Assembly (NCBI GenBank): GCA_963778075.1
Contig: CAVZTJ010000001.1
Span: 620,001-684,000, forward strand
DNA length: 64,000 nt
Direction of reading: 5' to 3'
Source of the DNA: JASHPR01 sp963778075
Lineage (GTDB): Bacteria; Actinomycetota; Actinomycetes; Streptosporangiales; Streptosporangiaceae
Made by a program: the position numbers and the translations under genes. The notes below the pieces were generated by a model. The model was not told the DNA's origin, ran no database searches, and saw nothing but the letters and a program-made list of their open reading frames with translations. Position 1 is the stretch's first letter. Every line of letters begins with the position of its first letter. This document shows, piece after piece, positions 45,057-53,329 of the stretch.

Positions 45057-46082
45057 ATGGAGTTTGGCGTCAACCTGAACAACCGTGAACCGCTGATCAC
45101 CTCCGACTACACCCTGGCGGATGTGCTCGACCTAGCCGAACTCGCTGAGCAGCGGGGTTTCGGCTCTGTCTGGGTGGGCGACAGCTTGTTCTCCAAGCCA
45201 CGGTACGAGCCGATCAGCCTGCTGTCGGCGATCTCACAGCGGACCTCCCAAGCCAAGCTCGGCACGGCGTGCCTGGTCACCTCGACGCGGAACCCGCTCT
45301 ACCTGGCGCTGGAGTGGGCCACGCTGGACCAGCTGAGCGGCGGCCGGACGGTGCTCGGCGCCTGCATGGGCAACCCGGAGCACGGCGTGCGCCGCGAGTT
45401 CGAGGCCCTCGGCCTGCCGTTCGGCAAGCGCGCAGCGGTCTTCGAGGAGGGCCTGGCCGTGCTGCGCTCGCTGTGGACGACCGGCAAGGTCACCCATCAC
45501 GGCGAGTACTACGACTTCGACGACGTCTCGTTCCACTCCGGCACCGAGATGGGCCCGCTGATGCCGCTCCAGCAGCCGCCGCCGACGTGGGTGGTCTCGA
45601 ACATCAGGCTAACCGGTGATCTGGCCCCCGAGGTCGCCAAGAAACGGATGCACGACGCCTGCGCGCGGGTGATCAAGTACGGCGACGGCTGGATGACCTG
45701 CTGCCGGGCCATGCACCCGGAGGAGGTGGCCGAGCAGATCAGCGCGCTGCGCAAGGCGGCCGCCGACCTCGGCGAGGACTTCTCCAGATACACCGTCTCC
45801 TACCAGGTCACGATGAACATCGGCGACTCGACCGAGGAGGCATCGCGCGCGTTTGGCGAGTACATCTCCAGCTACTACCCGGAGCTCAGCAAGTCCGTAG
45901 ACCTGTCCAACTGGGGGCCCACGGGCACCCCGGAGACCGTGGCGGACTGGTTCCGCCGGTTCAGTGCAGCCGGGGTGGATCACTTCGTCTGCCGCTTCGG
46001 CGCTCTTGACCAGTTCGGCCAAGTGGAGCGCTTCGCCGCCGATGTCCTCCCGGCCCTCGAAGAGAAAGGCTCGCCCCAATGA
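45057..46082 (+). CDS. LLM-class flavin-dependent monooxygenase
   Basis: A 341-aa luciferase-like TIM-barrel protein: MEFGVNLNNREP, GFGSVWVGDSL, LGTACLVTSTRNPLYLALEW and ERAGACMGN-like GACMGNPEHG segments are typical. These enzymes use reduced FMN or F420 and act on heterocycles, alkanesulfonates, nitrilotriacetate or pyrimidines (RutA). It is the first gene of a seven-gene operon and overlaps the next by ATGA. In this context it may introduce oxygen into, or open, a nitrogen ring. Confidence 0.88.
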   Translation: MEFGVNLNNREPLITSDYTLADVLDLAELAEQRGFGSVWVGDSLFSKPRYEPISLLSAISQRTSQAKLGTACLVTSTRNPLYLALEWATLDQLSGGRTVLGACMGNPEHGVRREFEALGLPFGKRAAVFEEGLAVLRSLWTTGKVTHHGEYYDFDDVSFHSGTEMGPLMPLQQPPPTWVVSNIRLTGDLAPEVAKKRMHDACARVIKYGDGWMTCCRAMHPEEVAEQISALRKAAADLGEDFSRYTVSYQVTMNIGDSTEEASRAFGEYISSYYPELSKSVDLSNWGPTGTPETVADWFRRFSAAGVDHFVCRFGALDQFGQVERFAADVLPALEEKGSPQ

Positions 46083-47095
46083 CAGAGGATCCCCGCACGG
46101 AAGCGCAGATGCGCGCCTCGGCCGAACTGGTAGTGGACACCTGCTTCGAGGTGAAGGAGGGCGACGTCGTCACGATCATCACCGACGACCGACGCAAGCC
46201 GGAGGCTGAGATCGTGGCGACCGTGGTCTCCGAGCGCGGCGGTCTGCCCATCGTGGCCAACAACGAGACACAGATCCGCCGGGCGCTGGCGGACACGCAC
46301 TTCCCCATGGTGCCCCCGCGCAACCTGCACCAGGCCATGGTCACCTCCGACCAGATCATCATCATGACGAACCTGGAGTGGGCCAACCGCTTCGCCCATG
46401 TGCCCGCGGTCAAGGAATCGGTGGCGAACATGGCCCGCATCGGATCCATCGAGGAGGGTTTCGGCCGCTGGCCGATCTCGGTGGCTGACATCGAGGCGAC
46501 GATCGGCAACGCCAAGAAGGCCATCGCCCGGCTCGAGGGCAAGAAGCGGGTACGGGTCACCTCCCCGGCCGGCACCGACGTGACGGTCAGCATCGAACGG
46601 CGGCCCGCGCTCGAGGTGGTCCCGGTCAAGCAGCCGGGCGCGATGATGGGGCCCGCCCCGCTCTGGGGCGAGGTGGCCTACGCCGCGGTGGAAGACCAGA
46701 CCAACGGCACCATCGTCATCGACGGCAACATGCTCGGCATCGGCATTCCCCGCCACGTGGAGAACCCGATCACCTGGCACGTGGAGGACGGCCAGTACCA
46801 GGCCATCGAGGGCGGCGCGGAAGCGCGGCGGCTGCTCGACGTCATCACCGGCGTCCCCGGGACCGAGACCGTTGCCGAGTTCGCGTTCGGCACGAGCGAC
46901 TTCGCGCCGGTGGGCGATCCTTCGGAGAAGGGCCGGAAGGGCACCGTGCACTTCGCTCTTGGCGACAACCAGAACTGCTACCCCGGCGGCCAGAACCGGA
47001 GCGTCCTGCACCTGGATGGTGTGTGCCACAACGTGTCGCTGCAGATCCTTGATACCGGCGAATACATCGTCAAGGACGGGGTCTGGCAGCTTTGA
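46079..47095 (+). CDS. M29 aminopeptidase-fold protein, NicX-like
   Basis: The 338-aa protein belongs to the superfamily that includes M29 aminopeptidase T and the non-heme iron 2,5-dihydroxypyridine dioxygenase NicX. Visible candidates for metal ligands are His in GTVHFALGDN and the C-terminal HLD of SVLHLDGVCHNV; an HxD pair near the C-terminus occurs in both subfamilies. The N-terminal half contains the characteristic VKEGDVVTIITDD strand. Its place in an operon with a molybdenum hydroxylase and a flavin oxygenase favours ring cleavage over peptidase activity, as inference. Overlaps both neighbours by 4 bp. Confidence 0.7.
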   Translation: MTEDPRTEAQMRASAELVVDTCFEVKEGDVVTIITDDRRKPEAEIVATVVSERGGLPIVANNETQIRRALADTHFPMVPPRNLHQAMVTSDQIIIMTNLEWANRFAHVPAVKESVANMARIGSIEEGFGRWPISVADIEATIGNAKKAIARLEGKKRVRVTSPAGTDVTVSIERRPALEVVPVKQPGAMMGPAPLWGEVAYAAVEDQTNGTIVIDGNMLGIGIPRHVENPITWHVEDGQYQAIEGGAEARRLLDVITGVPGTETVAEFAFGTSDFAPVGDPSEKGRKGTVHFALGDNQNCYPGGQNRSVLHLDGVCHNVSLQILDTGEYIVKDGVWQL

Positions 47096-47454
47096 ACGCC
47101 ATCACGGTAGTAACGCTGGCCGACGTGCCGCCCGTCGAGCTTGCCGGCGGCAGCTGGTCCCGGGTTCTGGTGGCCGAGGAGACGGTCGGCGGGAACGCCT
47201 CGGCCCTCGGCTATTCGGTGTTCAGGCCGGGTACCGCGACGGCCGACCTGTCGCATTCGGTCGAGGAACTGGCCTACATCGTCAGCGGCAGCGGCGTGAT
47301 CCGGCTGGAGACCGGGGATGTCCCGGTGACCGCCGGGCAGGCGCTCTACGTCCCGGCCCGGCTCTGGCACACGGTGATGAACCCCGGTGAGGAGGACCTG
47401 GTCATGGTCTTCTCCTTCCCCTCGCCGGGTTATCCGCCGACGGAGCGGCGGTGA
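47092..47454 (+). CDS. Small cupin-domain protein
   Basis: The 120-aa single-domain cupin has the beta-barrel motifs SHSVEELAYIVSGSGVIRLE (first motif with His and Glu) and PARLWHTVMNPGEEDLVMVF (second motif with His). A metal site is plausible. The TTG start overlaps the upstream stop. In pathways of this sort small cupins serve as dioxygenases, isomerases or ligand-binding helpers; none can be chosen from sequence. Confidence 0.8.
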   Translation: MNAITVVTLADVPPVELAGGSWSRVLVAEETVGGNASALGYSVFRPGTATADLSHSVEELAYIVSGSGVIRLETGDVPVTAGQALYVPARLWHTVMNPGEEDLVMVFSFPSPGYPPTERR

Positions 47455-48170
47455 GTTACCCAGGGGCGCGGCCGCCGGCCACGGCGGACGATGCGATCCG
47501 GCAGGTCGTGCTGGCCTGCCGGATCATCGCCAGGTTCGGCCAGGAGGACCTCACCCTGGGCCACGCCAGCGTCCGCGGGCCGGACGGGCGCACGGTCTAC
47601 ATCAAGCGCAAGGGCAAGGCGCTGCGCGACGTGCGGTCCGAGGACGTCATCGGCATCGCGCTCGACAATCCGGACGGGTACCTGACCCCGGGCGCACACC
47701 TCGAGACGATCATGCACCTGGAGACGTACCTGGCCCGGCCGGACGTCGGCGCGGTGATCCACACCCACCCGATGTACTCGATCGCGCTCGGCGCGACGGT
47801 CGGCGGCCTCGAGCTGCTCTCCCACGACGGCCTGCTGTTCCCGGACGGGGTACCGGTCTTCGACGGCACCGCCGGGCTGGTGACCACGCCGCAGGACGGC
47901 CAGGGGGTGGCCCGGGCGCTGGGCGGCGGCCGGGCGGTGCTGCTGCGCAACCACGGCATCCTGGCGGCCGGCGAGGACGTCAGCTGGGCGGTGCTGACCG
48001 CGCTGACCCTGGAGCGTGCGGCACGGATCCAGTTCATCGCACGGACCCTCGGCGAGACGGTGCCGGTCGCGAGTGATGTGGCCCGCGAGCTGTCGGCCAG
48101 CAAATACCAGGAGGAATTCGCCGAAGAATACTGGTCAGACTGGTGCCGTATGCTGGACACCCCTATATGA
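47451..48170 (+). CDS. Class II aldolase/adducin-family enzyme
   Basis: A 239-aa class II aldolase-fold protein with zinc ligands in VIHTHPMYSIALG and LRNHGILAAGED. The active-site acid lies between them. The family includes fuculose-phosphate aldolase and also the decarboxylase for 3-hydroxy-2-methylpyridine-4,5-dicarboxylate in vitamin B6 degradation. The GTG start overlaps the cupin stop, and the end overlaps the molybdenum hydroxylase small subunit by ATGA. A pyridine carboxylate decarboxylase is an attractive, unproven reading. Confidence 0.82.
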   Translation: MSYPGARPPATADDAIRQVVLACRIIARFGQEDLTLGHASVRGPDGRTVYIKRKGKALRDVRSEDVIGIALDNPDGYLTPGAHLETIMHLETYLARPDVGAVIHTHPMYSIALGATVGGLELLSHDGLLFPDGVPVFDGTAGLVTTPQDGQGVARALGGGRAVLLRNHGILAAGEDVSWAVLTALTLERAARIQFIARTLGETVPVASDVARELSASKYQEEFAEEYWSDWCRMLDTPI

Positions 48171-48634
48171 CGGAGCGGGTTCAGGCGACGATCAACGGCG
48201 GGCACTTCGAGGGAGAAGTCGCCCCGCAGGAACTGCTGCTCGACTTCCTGCGCGACCGGCTCGGCCTGACCGGCACCAAGCAGTCCTGCGAGGTCCAGGT
48301 GTGCGGGGCGTGCACGGTGCTGGTGGACGGGAACCCGGTGAGCTCGTGCTGTTTCCTGGCCGCCGACATCGACTCCCGCGAGGTGGAGACGATCGAGGGC
48401 CTGGTGGGCTCGGACTTCCACCGCCGCGCGGTCGAAGCATTTATGCGGCACGCCGCCGTCCAGTGCGGCTTCTGCACGCCGGGAATGCTGCTGACGGCCA
48501 AGGCGCTGGCCTGCCGGGGCCTGGACGGCGACCGCGGTGAGATCGCGGTGGCGATGAACGGCAACTTGTGCCGCTGCACCGGCTACCACTCGATCCTCGA
48601 CTCGCTCACCGAACTGCTCGGCGACCCGGCATGA
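48167..48634 (+). CDS. Molybdenum hydroxylase, 2Fe-2S small subunit
   Basis: A 155-aa protein with two iron-sulfur domains: a plant-type ferredoxin domain (CEVQVCGACTVLVDG and a following Cys) and the helical domain (CGFCTPGML ... NLCRCTGYHSI). It is the electron-transfer subunit of xanthine-dehydrogenase-family enzymes (CoxS, NdhS and the like). ATG 48167 overlaps the aldolase stop; the gene end overlaps the large subunit start. Confidence 0.95.
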   Translation: MTERVQATINGGHFEGEVAPQELLLDFLRDRLGLTGTKQSCEVQVCGACTVLVDGNPVSSCCFLAADIDSREVETIEGLVGSDFHRRAVEAFMRHAAVQCGFCTPGMLLTAKALACRGLDGDRGEIAVAMNGNLCRCTGYHSILDSLTELLGDPA

Positions 48635-50937
48635 GCGCCGTCGGGCAGAGCGTCGAGCGCGCCGACGGGCGGCTGAAGCTGGCCGGCCAGGCCGAGTACA
48701 CCGGGGACATCCGGCTGCCCGGAATGCTCTACGGCGCGATCCTGCACAGCCAGGCGGGGCACGCCCGGATCACGTCCATCTCCACCGCGGCCGCCGAGAA
48801 GGCCGAAGGCGTGGTCGCCATTCTCACCGCCGAGGACCTGTCCGACCTGGATCCCTACTACGGCCACGCGCTGCGGGACCGGCCGATCGTGGCCCTGGGC
48901 AAGGTCCGGTTCGCTGGTGAGCCGGTGGCGGTGGTGGCGGCGGAGTCCCAGGCGGCCGCCGACGCGGCGGTCGCGTACATCGACGTCGAGTACGAGGAGC
49001 TCCCGGTCGCGGCGTGCCTCGACCAGGCGCTCGCCGTGAACGCGCCGCTGGTCCACGAGCAGGTGGCCCGGCCCGGCGCCTCCCACGGGCTCGGCGACCT
49101 GCCCGACGCCGAGGGCAACATCTGCTACAGCTACTCGTTCCGGCGCGGCGACGTTGACTCTGCCTTCGCCGACGCCGCGGTGGTGGTCGAGGGAGAGTAC
49201 ACCTTCCCCGCCGTCTACCAGTACTCGATGGAGACCCACACCACGATCGCGCACTGGCGCGGCGGCGAGCTGACCCTGTGGTCCTCCTGCCAGCACCCGT
49301 TCCTGGTTCGCCAGGAGATCGCGGGGCTGTTCGGGCTGCCGCTCGACCTGGTCCAGGTGATCGTCCCGTTCCTCGGCGGCGGCTTCGGCAGCAAGTCCTA
49401 CACCAAGATGGAGCCGCTGACCGCGGCGATCGCGCGCAAGGCCGGGCGGCCGGTGCGGATCCTCAACAGCGTCAACGAGTCCATGATCACCACCCGCCGG
49501 CACAACATGAAGTGCCGCATGCGCACCGCGGCGGCCGCGGACGGCACTCTGCTCGGCCGCAGCGCGGAGGCCTGGATGGACACCGGGGCGTATGCGGACA
49601 ACGGCCCCAGGGTCACCGCCACGGCCGGTGACGCCGCCCCGGGTCCGTACCGCTGGCGGGCGGTGGAGTCGGCGGCGCACTGCGTCTACACCAACACCAG
49701 CCCCTCCGGCTCCTACCGCGCGTTCGGCGCCACCCACCTGCAGTGGATCGGAGAGTCGCAGCTGGACGAGGTGGCCCGTCGGCTGTCCATGGACCGCCTG
49801 GAGATCCGGCGCAGGAACCTGCTGCGGCCAGGAGAGGAGGTCCGCCCGGGCGGCAAGCCGCTCGACGCGGACCTGATCGGCGACGTAGAAAAAGCGGCCG
49901 CGGAGGTGGGCTGGTCGGACAGCTCTGCGGACGTCTATCCCCGGACCCCGGGGGCCGTCCCGCCGGGGCGGTACCGTCGCGGCCGGGGCGTCTCGGTGGG
50001 CCTGCTCGCAGCCGGCGCTCAGCCTGTCTCCATGGCCACGGTTCGCATGGGCCCGGACGGCTCGGTCACCGTGCTGGTCGGCACCACCGAACTCGGCCAG
50101 GGCGCCCGCACCGTCATGGCGCAGATCGCCGCGGGCGTGCTCAACAGCCCGGTCAGCAAGGTGGTGATGCGTGGCACCGACACCAGGTACACACCTTACG
50201 ACCGGTCCACCGGGGCGAGCAGGTCAACCACGGTGGCCGGCCTGGCCGTCCAGCGGGCCGCGCAGAGCGTGCTGGACGCGCTGCTCGAGACGGCGTCAGC
50301 CAAGCTGGAGACCCCTCCCCCGCTGCTGCGGACGGCGGAGGGCCGGATCGAGGATCAGGGCGGGCGGTCGATTACCCACGGCGAACTCGTCCGCGCGCGG
50401 TTCGGCTTCGACGGCGGCGAGCTCATCGGTCACGGCCGCGTCCAGCCCGAGGGCGGCAGCGGCTCCTACGCCGAGGGGCCGGTGTTCTGGGAGGTTTGCG
50501 TCGCCGCGGTCGAGGCGGAGGTCGACATGGAGACCGGCGTGATCACCGTGCTGCGCACGTCCACCGTCGCCGACGTGGGCAAGGCCATCAACCCGCAGCT
50601 GGTGGCCCGCCAGGACGAAGGCGCCCTGCTGCAGGGCCTGGGCAACGCCCTGTTCGAGGAGATGCACTTCGCGCCGGACGGCATGGTGCTGAACGACACG
50701 CTGCTCGACTACCGGATTCCCGCGTTCGAAGACATGCCCGCGAGCATGACGTGCACGATCGTCGAGAACGGCGATGGCCCGGGCCCGTTCGGTGCCAAGG
50801 GCTGCGGCGAGGGCGCGCTGGCCGCGGTCCCCGCCGCGATCGTCAACGCGCTGGCCGACGCGGGCGTGACGATGAACGCGCTGCCGCTCACCCCGGAGCG
50901 GGTGTGGCGCCGGATCCAAGAGCTGAAGATCAGCTGA
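48631..50937 (+). CDS. Molybdenum hydroxylase, molybdopterin large subunit
   Basis: A 768-aa molybdopterin-cytosine-dinucleotide-type subunit. Features in order are the N-terminal ADGRLKLAGQAEYTGDIRLP hammerhead domain, the GGGFGSKSY glycine loop, SYRAFGATH, GTTELGQGA and the catalytic glutamate in KGCGEGALAAVP. It lacks the AYRCSFR loop of carbon monoxide dehydrogenase, so it is a hydroxylase of an organic ring or aldehyde. ATG 48631 overlaps the small subunit stop. Hydroxylation of an N-heterocycle such as a pyridine or purine is the commonest role. Confidence 0.93.
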   Translation: MSAVGQSVERADGRLKLAGQAEYTGDIRLPGMLYGAILHSQAGHARITSISTAAAEKAEGVVAILTAEDLSDLDPYYGHALRDRPIVALGKVRFAGEPVAVVAAESQAAADAAVAYIDVEYEELPVAACLDQALAVNAPLVHEQVARPGASHGLGDLPDAEGNICYSYSFRRGDVDSAFADAAVVVEGEYTFPAVYQYSMETHTTIAHWRGGELTLWSSCQHPFLVRQEIAGLFGLPLDLVQVIVPFLGGGFGSKSYTKMEPLTAAIARKAGRPVRILNSVNESMITTRRHNMKCRMRTAAAADGTLLGRSAEAWMDTGAYADNGPRVTATAGDAAPGPYRWRAVESAAHCVYTNTSPSGSYRAFGATHLQWIGESQLDEVARRLSMDRLEIRRRNLLRPGEEVRPGGKPLDADLIGDVEKAAAEVGWSDSSADVYPRTPGAVPPGRYRRGRGVSVGLLAAGAQPVSMATVRMGPDGSVTVLVGTTELGQGARTVMAQIAAGVLNSPVSKVVMRGTDTRYTPYDRSTGASRSTTVAGLAVQRAAQSVLDALLETASAKLETPPPLLRTAEGRIEDQGGRSITHGELVRARFGFDGGELIGHGRVQPEGGSGSYAEGPVFWEVCVAAVEAEVDMETGVITVLRTSTVADVGKAINPQLVARQDEGALLQGLGNALFEEMHFAPDGMVLNDTLLDYRIPAFEDMPASMTCTIVENGDGPGPFGAKGCGEGALAAVPAAIVNALADAGVTMNALPLTPERVWRRIQELKIS

Positions 50938-50948
50938 AGCCGGATGAG

Positions 50949-51812
50949 ATGAAGCTGCCCCCGTTCCGTCTGTACCACCCAGACTCCGTCGAGGAGGCCT
51001 CGCGCCTGCTCACCGAGCTCGGCGACGACGCGACCGCCTACTGCGGCGGCACCGAACTGCTGCTCGCGATGAAGCTTGGCCTGACCACCTACGAGCATCT
51101 GGTCGACCTGAAGCGGGTGGACGGCCTGCGCGGTGTCGCGGACGGCTCCGGCGGCCGGCTGCGCATCGGCGCGGCCACCACGCATCACGAGGTTGAGACG
51201 TCCGCCGCGGTGCGCGCCCGCTACCCGGAGATGTCCACGATGATCTCCCACGTCGCGAACGTGCGGGTCCGTTCGGTCGGCACCCTCGGCGGCAACCTGT
51301 GCTTCGCCGACCCGCACTCCGACCCGGCCTCATTCCTGATGGCGGTGGGCGCCACGCTCGAGTGCCAGCGCGATGGCGAGGTCCGCCGGATCCCGGCGGC
51401 CGACTTCCTGACCGGCCTGTACGAGACCGCCCTGGCCCCCGGCGAGCTGCTGACCGCGATCGAGCTGCCGGCCCGTCCGGACCGCACGGGGCTGTCCCAT
51501 CGGCGCATGAAGCTGACCGAACGGCCGGCGGTCACCGTGACCGTGCAGATCACCGTGCGGGGGAACGCCGTCGCCGAGGCCCGGCTGATCGTCGGCTCGG
51601 TCGGCATCATGCCACTCGCCGCCGACGCGACCGCCCTGCTCGGCTCCACTGCCGCGGACTTCGCCCCGCGCTCGGCGTCCTGCGCCGGGCAGGCCGCGGC
51701 CGACTGCGCACCGCTGCCGGACGGCGAAGTCTCGCCCGACTACCTTCGCCATCTGGTCACCGTGTACGCCCGCGAGGCCCTCGAGGAAGCCTTCGCCGCC
51801 GCCGCGGCCTAA
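50949..51812 (+). CDS. Molybdenum hydroxylase, FAD-binding medium subunit
   Basis: A 287-aa CoxM/NdhF-type flavoprotein. The FAD-binding loops are AYCGGTELLLAMK and GTLGGNLCFADPHSDP. The C-terminal CO-dehydrogenase flavoprotein domain ends with YLRHLVTVYAREALEEA. It completes the S-L-M triad in the order small, large, medium and is the final gene of the operon, followed by a strong hairpin. Confidence 0.93.
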   Translation: MKLPPFRLYHPDSVEEASRLLTELGDDATAYCGGTELLLAMKLGLTTYEHLVDLKRVDGLRGVADGSGGRLRIGAATTHHEVETSAAVRARYPEMSTMISHVANVRVRSVGTLGGNLCFADPHSDPASFLMAVGATLECQRDGEVRRIPAADFLTGLYETALAPGELLTAIELPARPDRTGLSHRRMKLTERPAVTVTVQITVRGNAVAEARLIVGSVGIMPLAADATALLGSTAADFAPRSASCAGQAAADCAPLPDGEVSPDYLRHLVTVYAREALEEAFAAAAA

Positions 51813-51825
51813 CCCTGACCTGCCC

Positions 51826-51853
51826 GGGGCCCGCCGGTCAGGCGGCGGGCCCC
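51826..51853. terminator. Bidirectional terminator hairpin
   Basis: GGGGCCCGCCG pairs perfectly with CGGCGGGCCCC around a 6-nt loop between the convergent hydroxylase and protease genes. The unit TGACCTGCCCGG-GCCCGCCGGTCAGG is repeated in the following 40 bp, giving a second, alternative hairpin. Confidence 0.8.
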
Positions 51854-51878
51854 ACGCTGACCTGCCCGGGCCCGCCGG

Positions 51879-52772
51879 TCAGGAGGCGTCGCCGAGTGCC
51901 ACCTGCACGGTGCGCTCCTCGGTGCCGCGCACCAGGCTGAGCTCGATGGTGCCGGTGCGCGCCCCCTGCAGCGCGTCGTACAGGTCGTCGACGGTGCGGA
52001 CCGGCTGGCCGCCGACGGCGACGATCATGTCCCCTGAGGCCAGGCCTGCGCGTGCGGCCGGGCTTTCGTCGACGACGTCGCGGACAAGCAGGCCGTCGAG
52101 TTCGGGTAGGCCGACCGCCCGGCGCATCCGCCGGGCCACGTGTCCGGGAGCGATCGCGACACCGAGCTGCGGCGGCGTCGTGAATTCGCCGCGGCCGAGC
52201 TCGTCGATCCGGCCGCGCAGCGCCTCGTCGGCCGGCATGGCCAGGTAGAAGCCCTCGCCGAGGCGGTTGGTGTTGATCCCGAGCAGCTGCCCGGCGGCGT
52301 TCACGATCGGGCCGCCCGAGGAGCCGGGCAGCAGCGGCGCGGTGTGCTCCACGCTGCCGGTGATGCGGCGGCCACGGGGACCGCGGAACGCGCGGTCGAC
52401 GCCGGACACGAACCCGAACGTCACCCGCAGTCCGCGCCCGCCGGGGTTGGACAGCGCGAACACGGGCATCCCGATGCTGGCAGCCGTCCCGTCGGCCCAC
52501 GGCAGCACGGAGGCGCCACTGGTGTCGGTGTCGATGACCGCGATGTCGGAGTCGATGTCGCGGGCGACCACGGTCCCCTGGGCGGTCCGCCCGCCGGCGA
52601 ACGTGACCGTGACCTCGTCCCCGCGTACGTTGTGCGCGTTGGTCAGCACCCGGCCCTCGCCGAGCACGATGCCCGAGCCCGCGCCCCAGCGCTGCCCGAT
52701 GCCCACGACCGACGAGCCGGCGCCCTCGGCCAGCCGCGCGATGTTTTCCTGGATCTCGTCGAGAATCGCCAT
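51879..52772 (-). CDS. Trypsin-like serine protease with PDZ domain (HtrA-like, cytosolic)
   Basis: The 297-aa protein has a chymotrypsin fold with the His of TNAHNV, the Asp of DSDIAVID and the Ser of LPGSSGGPIVN, followed by one PDZ domain (about 195-290, GLASGDMIVAVGGQPV). Unlike most HtrA proteins it lacks a signal peptide or membrane anchor, since MAILDEIQENIARL is a plain amphipathic helix. It is therefore presumably a cytoplasmic quality-control protease. It is transcribed divergently from the HxlR regulator across an 86-bp gap. Confidence 0.88.
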   Translation of the reverse strand: MAILDEIQENIARLAEGAGSSVVGIGQRWGAGSGIVLGEGRVLTNAHNVRGDEVTVTFAGGRTAQGTVVARDIDSDIAVIDTDTSGASVLPWADGTAASIGMPVFALSNPGGRGLRVTFGFVSGVDRAFRGPRGRRITGSVEHTAPLLPGSSGGPIVNAAGQLLGINTNRLGEGFYLAMPADEALRGRIDELGRGEFTTPPQLGVAIAPGHVARRMRRAVGLPELDGLLVRDVVDESPAARAGLASGDMIVAVGGQPVRTVDDLYDALQGARTGTIELSLVRGTEERTVQVALGDAS

Positions 52773-52798
52773 TATTGTGCCCTTCCAGCTCTTCTGTA

Positions 52799-52822
52799 AG
52801 TAGTAACTTGCAATCTACTACT
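52799..52822. promoter_or_regulatory. Inverted repeat AGTAGT-N12-ACTACT, probable HxlR operator
   Basis: The repeat lies in the AT-rich divergent region between the protease and the HxlR gene. Its symmetry and size suit a winged-HTH dimer, and it could control both directions. Confidence 0.6.
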
Positions 52823-52858
52823 AACTACGAGGGTGTCAACGCGGCTACGATCACTCAT

Positions 52859-53299
52859 ATGAGCGAACCCGAGCCCGTCTCCTCGCCATTGGCCGAAGCG
52901 CTGGCCAGGGTCGGTGACCGCTGGACGCTGCTAATCGTGGATGCGCTGCTGCCGGGGCCGCGCCGGTTCAACGACCTCCTCGGCCAGATCCCGGGCATCG
53001 CGGCGAACATTCTGTCCGAGCGCCTCAAGCGGCTCGAGCGGGAGGCGCTGCTGGTCGCGCGGCCTTACTCGGACCGGCCGCCGCGGGCCGCCTACGAGCT
53101 GACCGCAGAAGGCAAGGAACTCGCCGGGGCGCTCCGCCTGCTCGCGCACTGGGGAGCCAGGCGCACCGACCCGGCCGAAACCCCCCGCCACGGCGAATGC
53201 GGCACCCCGGTCGAGGTGCGCTGGTACTGCCCCACCTGCGACCGCCTCGTCGACGGAGAGTCCCCCGAGTCCCCGCACCCAGAGCTCCACTACGTGTAG
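52859..53299 (+). CDS. HxlR-family winged-helix regulator with C-terminal Cys motif
   Basis: A 146-aa regulator. The HTH core GDRWTLLIVDALLPGPRRFNDLL and the wing region ERLKRLEREALLVARPYSDRPPRAAYELT are typical of HxlR. The C-terminal tail adds CGTPVEVRWYCPTCDRLVD, a possible zinc or redox site. ATG 52859 begins the domain. It probably regulates the divergent protease and itself through the AGTAGT repeat. Confidence 0.88.
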   Translation: MSEPEPVSSPLAEALARVGDRWTLLIVDALLPGPRRFNDLLGQIPGIAANILSERLKRLEREALLVARPYSDRPPRAAYELTAEGKELAGALRLLAHWGARRTDPAETPRHGECGTPVEVRWYCPTCDRLVDGESPESPHPELHYV

Positions 53300-53329
53300 C
53301 CCGTCGGGGCTGTCGGGAGCAGCGCTGAG

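Noticed and set aside
48631..50937. Aerobic carbon monoxide dehydrogenase large subunit
   Set aside because: The gene order (S-L-M) and absence of the CO-dehydrogenase active loop (AYRCSFR; here SYRAFGATH) argue for an organic-substrate hydroxylase.
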